Under the pieces are notes generated by a model that saw only the letters and a program-made list of their open reading frames with translations, had not been told where the DNA came from and ran no database searches. A program made the position numbers and the translations under genes. A stretch of 64,000 nucleotides of DNA from Pomacea canaliculata. Its lineage: Eukaryota; Mollusca; Gastropoda; Architaenioglossa; Ampullariidae. Positions 1 through 11,100 of the stretch are shown here, in pieces. Numbering within the stretch: position 1 is the first letter of the stretch; each line of letters begins with the position of its first letter. Where the stretch lies: assembly GCF_003073045.1 (NCBI RefSeq), contig NC_037598.1, positions 1 to 64,000 on the forward strand. The letters run 5' to 3'.

Positions 1-3000
1 TTCACTTTCCTCGCTTTGTGATGTCAAAGAGGTTGGTGCTGGTGTGATGAACTCTGAAAGTGATGTAGTACCTGCATAACTGACGTCACGTCTGCGCTTT
101 TTGTTCTCGTGTATCACGAGATTCAACGTGTGACCTGGGTGAGCGGTTGTGTACTCCTTTTGTTTCTGCGATCATCGTTCTCTCACTGCTTCCGAGTGAC
201 GAGTGACTAGAATCGTGCGTTTTTCGCCTTTTCAGTCTGCTCTGAGAAGTAAGAACGTTTTTTTGAGTGTGACGGAAGCAACAGGTAAACAGTTTGAGTT
301 CGGGGATGAGTTTTTGGCCTTTTTTCTCCTACTAGTAGTGTATGCTGGGACAGATTGCTATACATTAATCGTGTTATGCCACATCTATGGTTTTACTATT
401 TTGGTTTACTGTGTGCAGCACTAAATTTGATTAACAAGTAAATATGAAAGATATATTTGTGCAACGAGTTATGATCTCGCAAACACATCGGATAATTTAC
501 CTATCCGTTGTGCATGTCCAAAGATAGCTTATAAACTATTCTTAATGCTTTCTTTGTCAGGGCAAATCATTACTGCAATGAGTAAAATTGTTCTGGACTC
601 CAAGTTTAGTGAGCTCATATAAGTGACTGGGTTTTCAGTGCACAGGACATGTTTCTAGCTAAATATACGTTATTAAGTATAATAAGTATCACTTTTTTGT
701 CTTTCCCGTGGTCCCTATTGTTGTAAAAGGCATACACTTTTTGTCTTGAACATCCTTTTTAGGCAACTATATATGGTGCTGGTAGATTTATCATCGACTA
801 CTATAATTTATCTAAAGGCAGTTTATATTATTACTAAATGCCTTTTAAACCAAAAACACATATTTTATGAAGTATCAAACAACAACCTAGTTTGATCATT
901 TGCTAATAATATTTTATGCGACTTACTCTCAGATACCTCCCTCACACCCAGCATAACTGCTTTGATACCCAGCCGAGTCTTCATGATGAGCCACTGTGAA
1001 CTTGATCTTGACACTACTAACACGTTCCTGCTTGTCTTTACAGTCGCATTCCAAATCATTTTGTATGCGATGGTTTGTTAGGCATATCGCAATATGAATG
1101 GTCCAGACGAATGAAGATTGCCATGGAATTATATTTCAGATATGAAGCAAGCCCAAATATTAGATGTTCGCGCAAGACCTGATTCTCCATACGACTATGG
1201 CACGACGGGAAATGGTATTGCTGTATAGAGCGAGTGAAATGGCCATTAAACCCGACCCGACAACATCGCACCTCTGTGTAATTGACATGGCTTCTCGTCA
1301 AGATAAGTTCCAGATGCAATCGTTTGACCTATATGCTTACCCTCACCCCCTGATCAATAAATGTCGAAAATATAATATAGGTAGTCTTTGAGCTGTATGC
1401 GACCGAAAGTATAGACACCTGACGTCTAGACGGGTCGTTTGTGACCACCTGTACAGGCCTGTGGCCCGGCCTCACTACCAGCTGCTCTGCTTTAGGTTTG
1501 CTACGTCTTTTCACGTCTGCCGTGCAACGAAATTCGCTCCATTTTTCGAGGTAGCCGGCTGAGACGCCCTAGTGTCTTGATTCACGGTGTGTGCGGGGTT
1601 GGCCAACAGTGTCCTGAGGGACCCTGCACTGACTGCCTGTGTGGCCTTGAATGAGCACTATGGTTCCTCAATGGGGTTGCATAGGTGCTCCAGGACTGGC
1701 CTTCATCTACTGACCATTAAGAGGTTGCGTCGCATTCCACTTACTTACGAAACAGCGTGTTTCTTTGATTCCCATTGGCCTGCGGGCGCATGACCGCAGC
1801 GATAATGATGTCAACAACACCATGATTCAGTGATTTTTTTTGATCTAACTTCGCTTCTCTAACACAATTGTAAATCAGTTGTTTCAGTTCTCGAACGAAA
1901 TCGAGCTTTGTTACTGAACTTCACATCACATGCCTAAGTGACTGGAATTTATATTACTCTCGACCATTTCCGTGATATTGGCAGTTGCCATTCAGCTCCT
2001 CATAATAGATTATATTGTAAACTTGACGCAGTAATCTGGGTGTTAGCAGTGTAATTTAGTTTGCGACGGTCAATCAGATCCTCTTAGTGCAGTATTTACT
2101 ATCCATCACGTAAAGGACATCGTCAATCTGTATTAAGGCGGTAACAGTCAATTAACCAGATGGAGACTGAACGTCTATTGATTCTGTCTCACAGAGTTAA
2201 GTGTATCCGGGAATACTAACTGGGATGTTATAATTCTGTAACATTTCTTCCTAATCCAAACTTTACATCAGGCTACGTAGCTGTGGCGGTTGAAACCAGT
2301 TAGACTAAGACTGAGAAGGATGTAAACACAAAAACCCATAGACTGAGTAATACGAAGTGTGAAAGTGGGTCACTGCTCGGTGAAGACTATTCTTCACCAC
2401 AAACATTGCACTGCTCCTTAAGTAGAGATTATAGAGTCCGCTGTATAGAGGCCGACAACTACAAGGGTCGTTGCCTGTTCTCACTCCCGAACGGCTTATT
2501 GTACAAAAGTGTGACAGCGCATCTGACGCAGGTCTCTCCTTTGATGGCCCTCCTGCGCTCAAGAACATACCGTGTCTTTCCTCTGCGTTTATTCGCGGCT
2601 TAGCTTTTGATGGGCAACGCGGGACAGTTTTGTTACCGTGTGTTTATCAGTAAGAAAACAAGCACCTTGGTTTTGTGCCTGTGTCACTATTTAAGTATAG
2701 CTGACTTTGTGATGGTGTGTCCTGGCCATCATAGGAATAGCTGGACCGTGTGTACATTGGGAAACTACTTGGGAACGACTTAATATGGAGAAATAGTTAG
2801 TGTGGGTAAGCTGGCCGGGCTTTCTCTGTCTACTGTCCAGTGAAATGTCAGCTTTTATTATCCTTCGTCGTCACACTCGACCGATACTTTTCATCGCGTT
2901 TCCATTTGTATCCTTCACTTTTGGTTAAACAATTCTGCGTTGGATTGCTTCAGTATGTATGGAGTGTCGGTGTTCTCATTAGCAGTCATTCCTTTACTGC

Positions 3001-3470
3001 CATCAACATCTGATTGGATTCTACAGTCAAAACGGGATCTGTATTCCGGATTCCAATACATCAGGAACTACTTTTCGGGAAATGATTACAGCTTTTTGGT
3101 TGTCATGATTGTCCTTAACGGTTTTCTCTTCTTGCTTATTACGCTGGTCAGGTTACTTCTGGTCTGTAAGAGTCACCAGTATGGCAGAACTCCAAGAAGA
3201 CCAAGGACCTGACCATCGCCGTACGACTTGAGACAGTGGTTGTGTCTGACTTTTGCTTGCAAGTTCCCCGTGGCCTTGTGGGACTTCTAGCGGCCCGCGC
3301 ACGCCAGTCTCTAGTGAGTCATCGTCGCCTCTCCGTAATAGATCTTCGTTTGTTCCCTCACTCGCCGCTCATCACCCCATTCCTGTACACATACAACTGT
3401 GATGAAGGAGCGCAGGCGCAAGGCCAGAAAGAGAAATGAGAAGTATTTATGTATGTCACTTTCCAAAAGA
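1..3470 (+). pseudogene. Indel-riddled second copy of the LDLa-LRR GPCR 3' half
   Basis: This stretch aligns along its length with 22812-25650, the last two exons and last intron of the intact receptor. Recognisable landmarks are the end of the lectin/LDLa exon (about 1-285), the final intron (about 285-1040), LDLa/LRR sequence (1040-2400) and the seven-transmembrane part (2400-3440). The reading frame is broken every few tens of bases, so conserved pieces appear in all three frames, for example the TM4-TM5 region at 2940-3210. Most differences from the intact copy are single-base insertions or deletions, in the intron as well as the exons. No full product can be made from this sequence as given. 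It is either a true pseudogene or a real paralogue buried in poorly corrected sequence; I favour the second because downstream parts of the same duplicate are clean. The part of the copy encoding the N-terminus lies outside the window. Confidence 0.85.
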
Positions 3471-4724
3471 AGAACATTGAAACATTTGCATGGTTGTGTA
3501 AAGAAAAAAATTGGCTTTGATTTCAGACTCATTTTTTTGATTTTTAGTAAACCAAGATGAATTCTTAACAGAAAACATTAAACTTGTGACAATATCATGT
3601 TAAGCTGTAAATTTTATTTGGAATTTGCTTAGTTGTTAAAGGTTCTCTAATCTTTGTCTTATTATAACTTAATTTTTTTCGCGAAAGAAAAACTTAAAAC
3701 TGCTATGTTGATTCTAGGCAGCACACTCAGTCCTGGTAAATAAACAAAAAAAAAAAAAAAGTTAAAATAAAAAATGTTATTGTTTGTAAAATTTACTGTT
3801 AAAAGGTAGGATGCACTGGGACGCTGAAACTGGGTAAGAGTAAAACTGAAATCCTTTTTTAGTGGAGGAAAGACAACTCGACTCTCGATTCTTGTATACG
3901 GACCACATGTATGCTTTCACGTGACATGTCTAACCTGACTGTATACAGCAGCTACTGGACATAAGGACCTGCACGAATAAACACTAACACAGAGGGGTTG
4001 CTGACCATCAACTAAAATCTCTATCTCCTTATTACAGCTGTAATGTTACTCCGCGCCATTCTGGGTTGTGAGGGTTCATCACACACATGCTTGCAAAGTT
4101 CTAGACCAGCGTATTCTTCTAGTTCTTGTTGATAAGAATAAACATTTCATTGTGAAGAGCACAGACCTTGTCACTGTGCTGTCACAGTTACTAGCTGACC
4201 TCTTCTTGATGTCACAGCTTAGTTTACTAATATGGCAGTGGTCGAGGGCAATAAAATAAATGAAATAAATCATATTTGAAATAAGCATCCCCCTGAGATA
4301 GAGAAAGCTGTTTCCCAAACAGATTATTGATCCTGAGCTGTTGGCCTGACACACATTGTATGCAAATATTTGAGGTGACAGAACCACAGGTCAGAAAATA
4401 ACCCGTAAGTCCATAGTGCCAATATTTTAAAGGAGCGACCATACCCCACTACACTACTGCCCCCTATGGGTTCAATATATGGTGTCAAGGACCACATGTG
4501 ACAAGTAGCTGCTACAGCCTGCTGACTCGGGCAGTTGGACTGACGCCGTAGGTGAAGGTGAGGACGTGTCATGGTGTCGTGGGTAGTTGTATGTGTCTCC
4601 ACGGATTAGTTGTCGTATAACTGTTTAATGGACCGCTAGTCGCTTACAAAGAAGAAAAACACAGAGAAGAGTGTTGGTGGCTCGCAAAGAAAGAATGTGA
4701 CCGATGGCGCTGTTCTTACGAAGC
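3471..4724 (+). other. Duplicated 3' flank of the receptor copy, no gene
   Basis: This matches 25620-26860 downstream of the intact receptor. Up to about 4530 the match contains many one-base gaps; from 4530 on it is almost gap-free. The open frames seen here on both strands are not shared intact with the partner, so I do not call them genes. Confidence 0.7.
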
Positions 4725-4925
4725 TTATAATAGACAGACAGCTGAAACTTGTTTATCATTATAGGTTGACTGAGAGACAACTATAACATGTTTATAATAA
4801 TGGTTAGACTGACAGACATCTGTAACTTGTTTATCATTATAGGTTGACTGAGAGACAACTATGACATGTTTATAATAATGGTTAGACTGACAGACAACTG
4901 TAACTTGTCTATCAAGAGTCATGTC
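4725..4925. repeat. Minisatellite, about 78-bp unit
   Basis: A unit containing 'acttgtttatcattatagg', 'ttgactgagagacaacta' and 'tggttagactgacaga' repeats a little over two times. The partner array at 26860-27245 has about five units, so the array changed length after duplication. Confidence 0.75.
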
Positions 4926-5865
4926 TACAGTGACAATCAATCCCACACTTCTGACGGATGACAAAAGGTGATGTAGGTCTCCCTATGTCTGATGTATGGC
5001 ACATCAACGAGGTGAAGGTTGATATTTTTCTTCTAGACAATGAGAGAGCTTCCGTTTTTTTTTCCATTGTGTGTAAGTTTGTTTGTCCCTATCCAGACCT
5101 TAAGGTCGCTAATAAGGGTTTATATAGGGGCAGTAGCAGAGTAAAACTTAGTAAAGTGCGAGCGGGGTTAGATGTTTGACCATCAACAAACAGACTGGAT
5201 CCTGTCGGTGAGGAAGGAGTTAAACCACGAGAGTGCAGGTCCAGAAATTCCGTATAGAGTGTGGAGTCTTAGAAAGAGCAGTGGTTGATAATGTCGAATG
5301 GAGCAGACAGGTCAAACAGGGTCAATACAGAAACCTTACTACTGTCAAGGGCAGATAATGTCTGTGGTCACTATAAATAGAGTAGTCTCGGTGCTATCAA
5401 AACGTTGATTTTCACCCTGAGCTTATGAAATAAGATGATGCATTGCCGGAATCAGGCAGTTCTTATTATATCTTGACATGACTACCTGCCTCCACTTTGT
5501 GAAGATGTGGGTTACTCTCTTCCATGTGAGGTCAGACGAAGGGAGACCACTCGTGGCACTGAACGGAAAAGTGCAGAGTGGACGACGACAGGACGGTTAG
5601 GACAAAGACAGGTAAATCCAGTTTCGTGCACAGGACAATTGGTTAGGACACTACGTGGCACTGCAAAATAAACAAAGTATAGTACATGTCTATACTTTAA
5701 AATTATTACCTTATACTGCCCTCTGTCAATAGATATTATTGATTACAATTTTAATTTGAAGGAAAAAAAATTGCTAGATGTAACCATCTTACGAAATTAC
5801 CTCGCGTTTAAAAGAGAAAAGCTGTGAAGAAAGCAATGTTTTACACAGACAATACACTTTGTTAC

Positions 5866-6190
5866 AAGGTGGCTGTCATGAGATAACTAGGAGCAGAACT
5901 ACAGCGTTCGTGCCGCGAGACTTCGTAGTACACGAGACGAACACGCGGTCAAACTTATTGTATAGCGATAGACAGGCCAAGCAAAACTCTCGGCCATTAT
6001 CTCCTCAAAAGTTTGGTCAGCAACTGGTAGCCACGGATGACTACTGGGCAGCGCTGACCATTGTGTGTTATGTAATTTACTGAGGTTGACATTAACTCCG
6101 ACTTTATTACAGCCGGCGTCCACCCTGACAGTGAATCAGAAGCTCGACTGTGTGGATCCTCTTCCTCCTTTTGCGGAACAGGAAGGAGAA
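5866..6190. other. Copy-1-specific insertion in the duplicated flank
   Basis: At 28210 the partner passes directly from 'ttgttacaaggt' to the 'gaggagaagaagggaggat' region, while here about 330 bases intervene. I recognise no coding or terminal-repeat structure in the extra DNA. Confidence 0.5.
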
Positions 6191-6199
6191 AAGAAGAGA

Positions 6200-6500
6200 G
6201 GATTGGATAGGCAGCAAGGAGCTAGAATGACCACCTGTCCGTTATGTACGAGATAGGTAGCGATTAGTTGTAGTTCAAAGGCTGCACGTTGTAAAGAGAG
6301 GCTGTCAGGTGTGTTGACATCAGATCCTCTGTGGGATGTTGGTCGGGTATTTGTGACTGTTTCAGTGCGACATACTCGGGTGTGTGCAGACACCATCAGC
6401 AATAAAGCGCTGAACGCTTCATCTCACCTGTGGCTGTCTGGTGTCGGCAGCGGAATCTCGAGGCTGGTTGTAGATAGTCTGTCAATGATGCTATAGTTTT
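6200..6500. other. Highly conserved block of the duplication, function unknown
   Basis: It matches 28235-28530 with only scattered substitutions and essentially no gaps. Both copies keep an open frame on the plus strand (6311-6496) and another on the minus strand (6136-6402). At this identity two open frames on opposite strands are expected by chance, so neither is called a gene. Confidence 0.45.
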
Positions 6501-6874
6501 GTTTTGTTTTTTTCTTATTTTTTCTGAGCAAAAGAAAAGAAAGTGACTATAAAGATGACAGAACTAATCAAGTGTTGTTGAAAAGCGCTGACTACTTTAA
6601 TTATGCTGTGTTTTGTACTAATCACAAATTAATAAAGATTTCTTCAAGAAACATGTAAAGTGTGCAGTGTTACTTGTAAATTATATAAAGCCGGCTGAAT
6701 CGCTCTGCAGAGTATTTTATGATGAGAGAGTAGAGCCTTTAAAAGTTGTAGGAAGAGTTGCTATTGAGGAAATGTATGTTCGTGCTACATGAATTCGAAC
6801 GCGCACACACACACTCGCAAGTGCACGTGGACACATATTTGATGTTACACGCAGATCATTGACTAATTTATTGT

Positions 6875-7015
6875 ATTTCGGATCATCATCATCAATCATC
6901 ATCATCATCAGTCAATCATCCATCCATAAATCATCCCTCACTCATCCCTCAATAATCCCTCAATCATCATCAAACAGTTGTCATTCCTCAATCATCAAGC
7001 AATCATCATCACGTT
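6875..7015. repeat. Simple repeat rich in atc/catc
   Basis: Runs of 'atcatcatc' and 'aatcatccctca' make a degenerate triplet and short-unit array. The partner at 28920-28995 holds a shorter, different array, and the two duplicated blocks stop matching just after it. Confidence 0.7.
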
Positions 7016-7019
7016 TTTC

Positions 7020-7640
7020 GTAACCTTGATCATAAATAATTAACAAATACAAAGTAAACACTGTCCTGAATATCTGATTTCGTTAATTAACCCCTAAATG
7101 GGGTGTAGCAATCGTATCAACTAGGGTCCAGGGTGGATTGTTCTCCAGTTAGAGACCCTCTGGGAGGATGGGGGGCGTAGGTGGCAGCGTGGAGGTGTTG
7201 TGTTAGGTAGAAGCGCAAAGGTGTTATACAGGTGAAACAGGTGTGGAGTGTCGCCCCTAGTGTCGCCGGATGCACGCTGACAACCGCTCACACAGCCGGC
7301 ACGAACACACACCCACTCGCTCAGCCAGAGGAAGGACACGACGGACCTGTCGAACCTTTGATGAACGCAGACAACACCAAGGACGAAATGAACGGTACAA
7401 CGAAGAAGTTTAACAAAAATGTAGATAAATATAAGAGAAAAGGTGACTACCCCACGCAAAGAAAAGAAAGGTTAACGAGGAATTTTGGTAAGGGAAAATA
7501 ATAAATGAAAAAAAACCCCACAAAAATCCAGTTAAGCCCCAGCACACACTGCGGCACACTTATGCTAGAGTTGTTTCCCCTGAGGCCTTTAGACCTGAGG
7601 TAGATATAGAGAACAGTGTACTCTGTAAACACTGTGTACA
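7020..7640. other. Copy-specific segment, no gene recognised
   Basis: This segment is absent from the partner copy, which carries different DNA at 28960-29780. Overlapping open frames on both strands (7121-7459 minus, 7232-7501 plus) have no recognisable domain. An insertion or replacement is likely, but no element ends were found. Confidence 0.4.
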
Positions 7641-7644
7641 CTGT

Positions 7645-8110
7645 AACTTTGGGTTTGCATGCGACAGACTAGAATGCGAGTAGAAAATTCCAAGTCTAAG
7701 GGAAGTAAATCTACTACAGAATTGCCTTTTGCTTAGTTACGTCCCTTATTGTCTAAACAAGTCGCGAGAATTTTCAAGCGCTGGTTACCTAGTTATTTAG
7801 TCTAGACTAATTATTCTTGATTAAAAAATGTTTTATTTATTTATCAAAATTGTAGAAAGAGCAGATTTACATTTCATTTCATTACAATAAGAATTTAATC
7901 GTTTTCAAAGAAAAGTGGCAATGAAAGTGTAAGCTTGTGTATGTGTGTGTCGATATATTCCGGACTTGAACAAATAATAACTGTGATTATGGACTAAGAT
8001 GTCATATGTACTTTTTGGTTTGTAAATATAGTTGGTGACATATCAGTCAGTGAAAACTATCTGTAAAATAAATTTTGGGAACTTCAGGATTGTTGTAAAT
8101 GATATAACTG
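7645..8110. repeat. Dispersed block, copy 1 of 3
   Basis: It begins at 'tttgcatgcgacagactagaatgcgag' and matches 29780-30240 and, more loosely, 52020-52520. It is non-coding and AT-rich. The three copies are in the same orientation. Confidence 0.75.
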
Positions 8111-8124
8111 TAACACCTAGCACT

Positions 8125-8630
8125 TAGCACAGCCTTAGTTGCTGGCTCGGCGTGAAACACCAATCCTCCTCCTCCACATTATCTCTTTTATCCTTTTTTC
8201 AAAAGACATCACAAAACATTACTTCCCATAGGAAAATATTATCTGTATTTAAGTACTATTTATATTAACCTCAAAACCAACGATTCAAAAGAACACAGCG
8301 GGTGACCTGCATATCATATAGGTCAAAGAGTTTAGAATTCACCTTTCTGACCTTACCAATACGAACTAACAATACGTAGACTGTTTACTTTTATCAGTAG
8401 CTTTGAGGCTGTTTTGCGAAAACTTGCTAATAAATTGGTTTTAAAAAATAAATTCTGGGACTATTAAATTCAGAAAGTCAGTTTGTTACACTTACTCCAA
8501 ACATGAAAGGCATTTGTTGACAAAACATTTATTTCAAGTATATGTTTATTATGTTTAAAACACATGTCCAAAGTGACCAAGAAGCTCAATCAAAATAAAG
8601 TGAAATTGACGATCAACGATTTTAATCATT
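8125..8630. repeat. Dispersed block shared with 53125-53640
   Basis: It starts with 'cacagccttagttgctggctcggcg' and continues with matching AT-rich sequence to about 8620. The short opening part looks like the tail of a SINE ('ctcggcgtgaaacac'); a reverse-oriented relative of that tail lies near 56240-56280. No coding content is seen. Confidence 0.6.
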
Positions 8631-8856
8631 TAAATACTAAATGTAAAATCGTGTGAAAATACAATTAAACTGTAGATTAATAGAAACAATAAAATAAAAG
8701 ATTGGCGAGCGACCCAACATACTTCAGGACAAAATCAAACGATTCCAACTAACAAAAACAACAACAGTCTTCAAGTATTCTGTGGTATAAACCAGACGAC
8801 ACGTAGTCCCATCTGAAGGCCCTATAGCCTGCGCCTTTTGACACACATTACTTCTA

Positions 8857-9289
8857 CAGGTAGTCCTCGACTTACGACGGTGATCCGTTCTTACGTGGCG
8901 TCGTAAACCGAATTTCGACGCAAGTCGGATCATAGTTCATACAGTACTGTACCATAATAACAGTACAGTACTGCAAACACTTAGCCAGTCGAAACACCTA
9001 TTCTAACACAGTGCCCTACATCATTATCAATAAACATAAGTACAGTAAAATATTGTTAGTACACTACGCTTTGTTATCACTGTGGCTGTCATAGGAGCAG
9101 ATCCTGTCACGTGTTCAAGGATGCGATCTTTATCCTTGATAATCGTAGCGACAGTCGAGCGACTAAGTCCTAATGACCTGGCAATTTCTGATGCTGTTTC
9201 CCCCTTCTCAGATTGCTTTATGATATCCACTTTCACCTCCATGGTGATGGCCTTCCTTTTCTTTGATGCACTGTTATCAGATGAGTCTA
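8857..9289 (-). mobile_element. Tigger/pogo (Tc1-mariner) relic: 3' terminal repeat plus transposase N-terminus
   Basis: Reading on the minus strand from 9289, the frame contains KKRKAITMEVKVDIIKQSEK followed by a helix-turn-helix ending in RSTVATIIKDKDRI. This is the N-terminal DNA-binding domain of Tigger1/TIGD1-type transposases, which are related to CENP-B. The frame ends at 9027. The downstream end at 8857 begins CAGGTAGTCCTCGACTTACG, resembling Tigger terminal repeats, and is preceded by TA, the family's target dinucleotide. The DDE catalytic domain and the opposite terminal repeat are missing, so the element is internally deleted and dead. Confidence 0.85.
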
Positions 9290-9804
9290 CCTTTCGCTAA
9301 ACCTCGTGTCAGAATGAGTATAGAGTGCCGAGTGTGGTAATCATAGGTAGGCAGTGACTCACACGATATCTTTATTAGTAATAAGGAATAGTAACAGAAA
9401 CCTTAGAAAACTAGCTTGAAATATTTGGGGTTTTTTTCATTTTATGGGAAAATATAGTCTTAAGCTCTTGTTTTACTGAAAATTTTAGTTAGTTAAGTTG
9501 TGTTAATTTATTGGAGACGTTCGTGGGAAGCAGTCACAGCTTGTCCCGTCCACCGTACAGTTGCTCGTTACAATGACACACTCTTGTGACAAATATGTCT
9601 ATCAGTATCAACTATTTCTATTCGACACCTGTCTACGATCAGAAATTAGTAGGGGTTCTTGGTGTCATATTAGTGTGGTCGTCATACTTCTCATTATTGT
9701 TATGTTCTCTGTACGAGATCCTGTAGTAATATAACATGAGATCCACATATCATACATCTTTGTCGAATTTAATCACAAAAGAGAAAACAGTTCTGTTGGT
9801 GTTA
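9290..9804. other. No gene recognised
   Basis: AT-rich DNA between the Tigger relic and the first arm of an inverted repeat. I see no supported coding sequence, RNA or terminal repeat. Confidence 0.4.
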
Positions 9805-9828
9805 ATGTTTGCTTTTTGTCAATTATAG

Positions 9829-10008
9829 ATGTACCCAGCGCAAAGCTCTATCTGGGTCATGACGTGTCCGTTAACTCAGGTGAAGCGGAAACTAGTCGAT
9901 AAAGAGGTCGTGTCGCTGCGTGAGGGCGCTGTGAAAGACGAGAAGACAAGCGCAGGGATGATCTCTGCAGAAATTCCAGACATACAGACTTTTGGGGAAG
10001 TTTTGTAA
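9829..10008 (+). CDS. Exon-like terminal coding piece (59 codons), product unknown
   Basis: A splice-acceptor-like sequence (pyrimidines then 'aattatag') directly precedes an open frame starting MYPAQSSIWVMTCPLTQVKR and ending ...FGEVL then stop. Its inverted copy encodes the same frame on the minus strand (about 16771-16593) with six residue differences. The two copies keep the same length and stop, but most differences change the amino acid, so selection is not evident. I do not recognise a domain. It could be a last exon of a gene whose other exons are lost, or an old repeat with a chance frame. Confidence 0.3.
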   Translation: MYPAQSSIWVMTCPLTQVKRKLVDKEVVSLREGAVKDEKTSAGMISAEIPDIQTFGEVL

Positions 10009-10836
10009 CTGAAAAACTGTGGAGGATGCGACTTGACTACCTCCCCTATCTTAGTCTTCGTTCATACGCCTTATGTGCCCAGACATGATATCAATACTTG
10101 TTTTGTTTTCTTTCTGGAAAGACCATGAGTGTAGTTTAACTGACTAGTGACAACGGAGGACGGACTATGTTAAATATTTAGAAAAACGTTTTTAGTTTCT
10201 GGCCCAATATTTTTTATCACAGGATTCGCTAATAGGATGTTGTTTCTCTGTTAAGGCCTAGATTTCCGATACCCTGTTTGAGTCTGTCTTTTTAAAGAGG
10301 GTGTTTAGTTTAAAAATTGTAGAAAAAAAAAACCCCTGGAAATGACTAGGAGATCCTTCGTTTATGTAAAATGGTATCAACAAACATAAAACTACTAGAC
10401 TGAAGGCATGCGTTGATTCAGAACTATCGAATCTTCCGCAAAATAGGAAAGAAATTTTATTAGCATGCTACGCAAACAGGTCACTTCGAGGTCAAGAGAT
10501 AGATGAGGTCGACCTGGTCATAGACATCCATAATCAGTCGCAGAGCAGGTGTCTGGAAGGCTCTAAGGCGACAGGATATATTGCCGTGCAAACGGGAAAC
10601 AACGATGAAAGGTGTTTTTGAACAGAACATCGCTTTGTTGTCAGTCACATATTGTTTTGCAGTCTTCTATTCTAGTAACAAAGGATAGTTTGTAGTTGGT
10701 ATCTAACACCCCGCTGTGGACTAAATTTAAACATGTTTTTCCAAGAAACTAAATCCCGGCGTATTGTACTGTACCTGTTGTGGACAAGCAAGGTGCTGGG
10801 AGGACCCGGCAGGCTGGTGTGACTTGCAGCGCCTAC

Positions 10837-10921
10837 CTGCAGCCAGTTGCTGTCGCGGCCTGAACTCAGCTCACACGTCCCGTCGTTCTTTTGGAAAGGC
10901 ACCACACCCTGTCCTCTTCTT
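10837..10921 (-). CDS. Exon-like piece (85 nt), product unknown, arm 1 copy
   Basis: On the minus strand an acceptor 'aaacatcag' is followed by 85 bases and the donor CAG|gtaggc. One frame is open throughout and contains VPFQKNDGTCELSSGRDSNW. The inverted partner at 14926-15010 preserves the acceptor, the donor, the length and the same peptide. No family is recognised. Without neighbouring exons it may be a relic. Confidence 0.3.
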
Positions 10922-11100
10922 CTGATGTTTAGAGCAAAGAGGGAGAAAAAGTTTTAGAGCAAAGAAATCTGATCGTATGGCAGCTTGTGTCTCAGACTGT
11001 ATCTATAGATTGTTAGTTTCGTGGCATCCCTGTCAACACAGTTTATACCGCATCGCTTTTCTTGCCTTTTCCAGAAAGTTGAATAAAATATGACAAAGAA

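Larger units (their letters stand above)
1..8110 (+). repeat. Segmental duplication, copy 1 (partner 22812-30240)
   Basis: Sequence from the window start to about 8.1 kb runs parallel, in the same orientation, to 22.8-30.2 kb: receptor 3' half, its 3' flank, a 78-bp minisatellite, a block near 6250-6500 and a block near 7650-8100. Two interruptions are copy-specific. About 330 bases at 5866-6190 have no partner, and 6920-7640 is replaced in the partner by unrelated sequence at 28960-29780. Identity is high and nearly gap-free at about 4530-5200 and 6200-6700, but poor and full of small gaps before 4530. Confidence 0.85.
9805..11100. repeat. Inverted repeat, arm 1
   Basis: The reverse complement of this arm matches 14760-16795. 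Shared landmarks are an exon-like frame at 9829-10008 (partner near 16770-16590), a second exon-like piece at 10837-10921 (partner 14926-15010) and the 'cgctttt/cttgcctttt' block near 11050 (partner near 14800). The spacer between arms is about 3.7 kb. Arm 1 lacks the 831-bp insertion found in arm 2. Confidence 0.85.

Noticed and set aside
6136..6496. Open frames on both strands conserved in the duplicate at 28.2-28.5 kb
   Set aside because: The two copies are so similar that frame conservation is uninformative; no domain on either strand.
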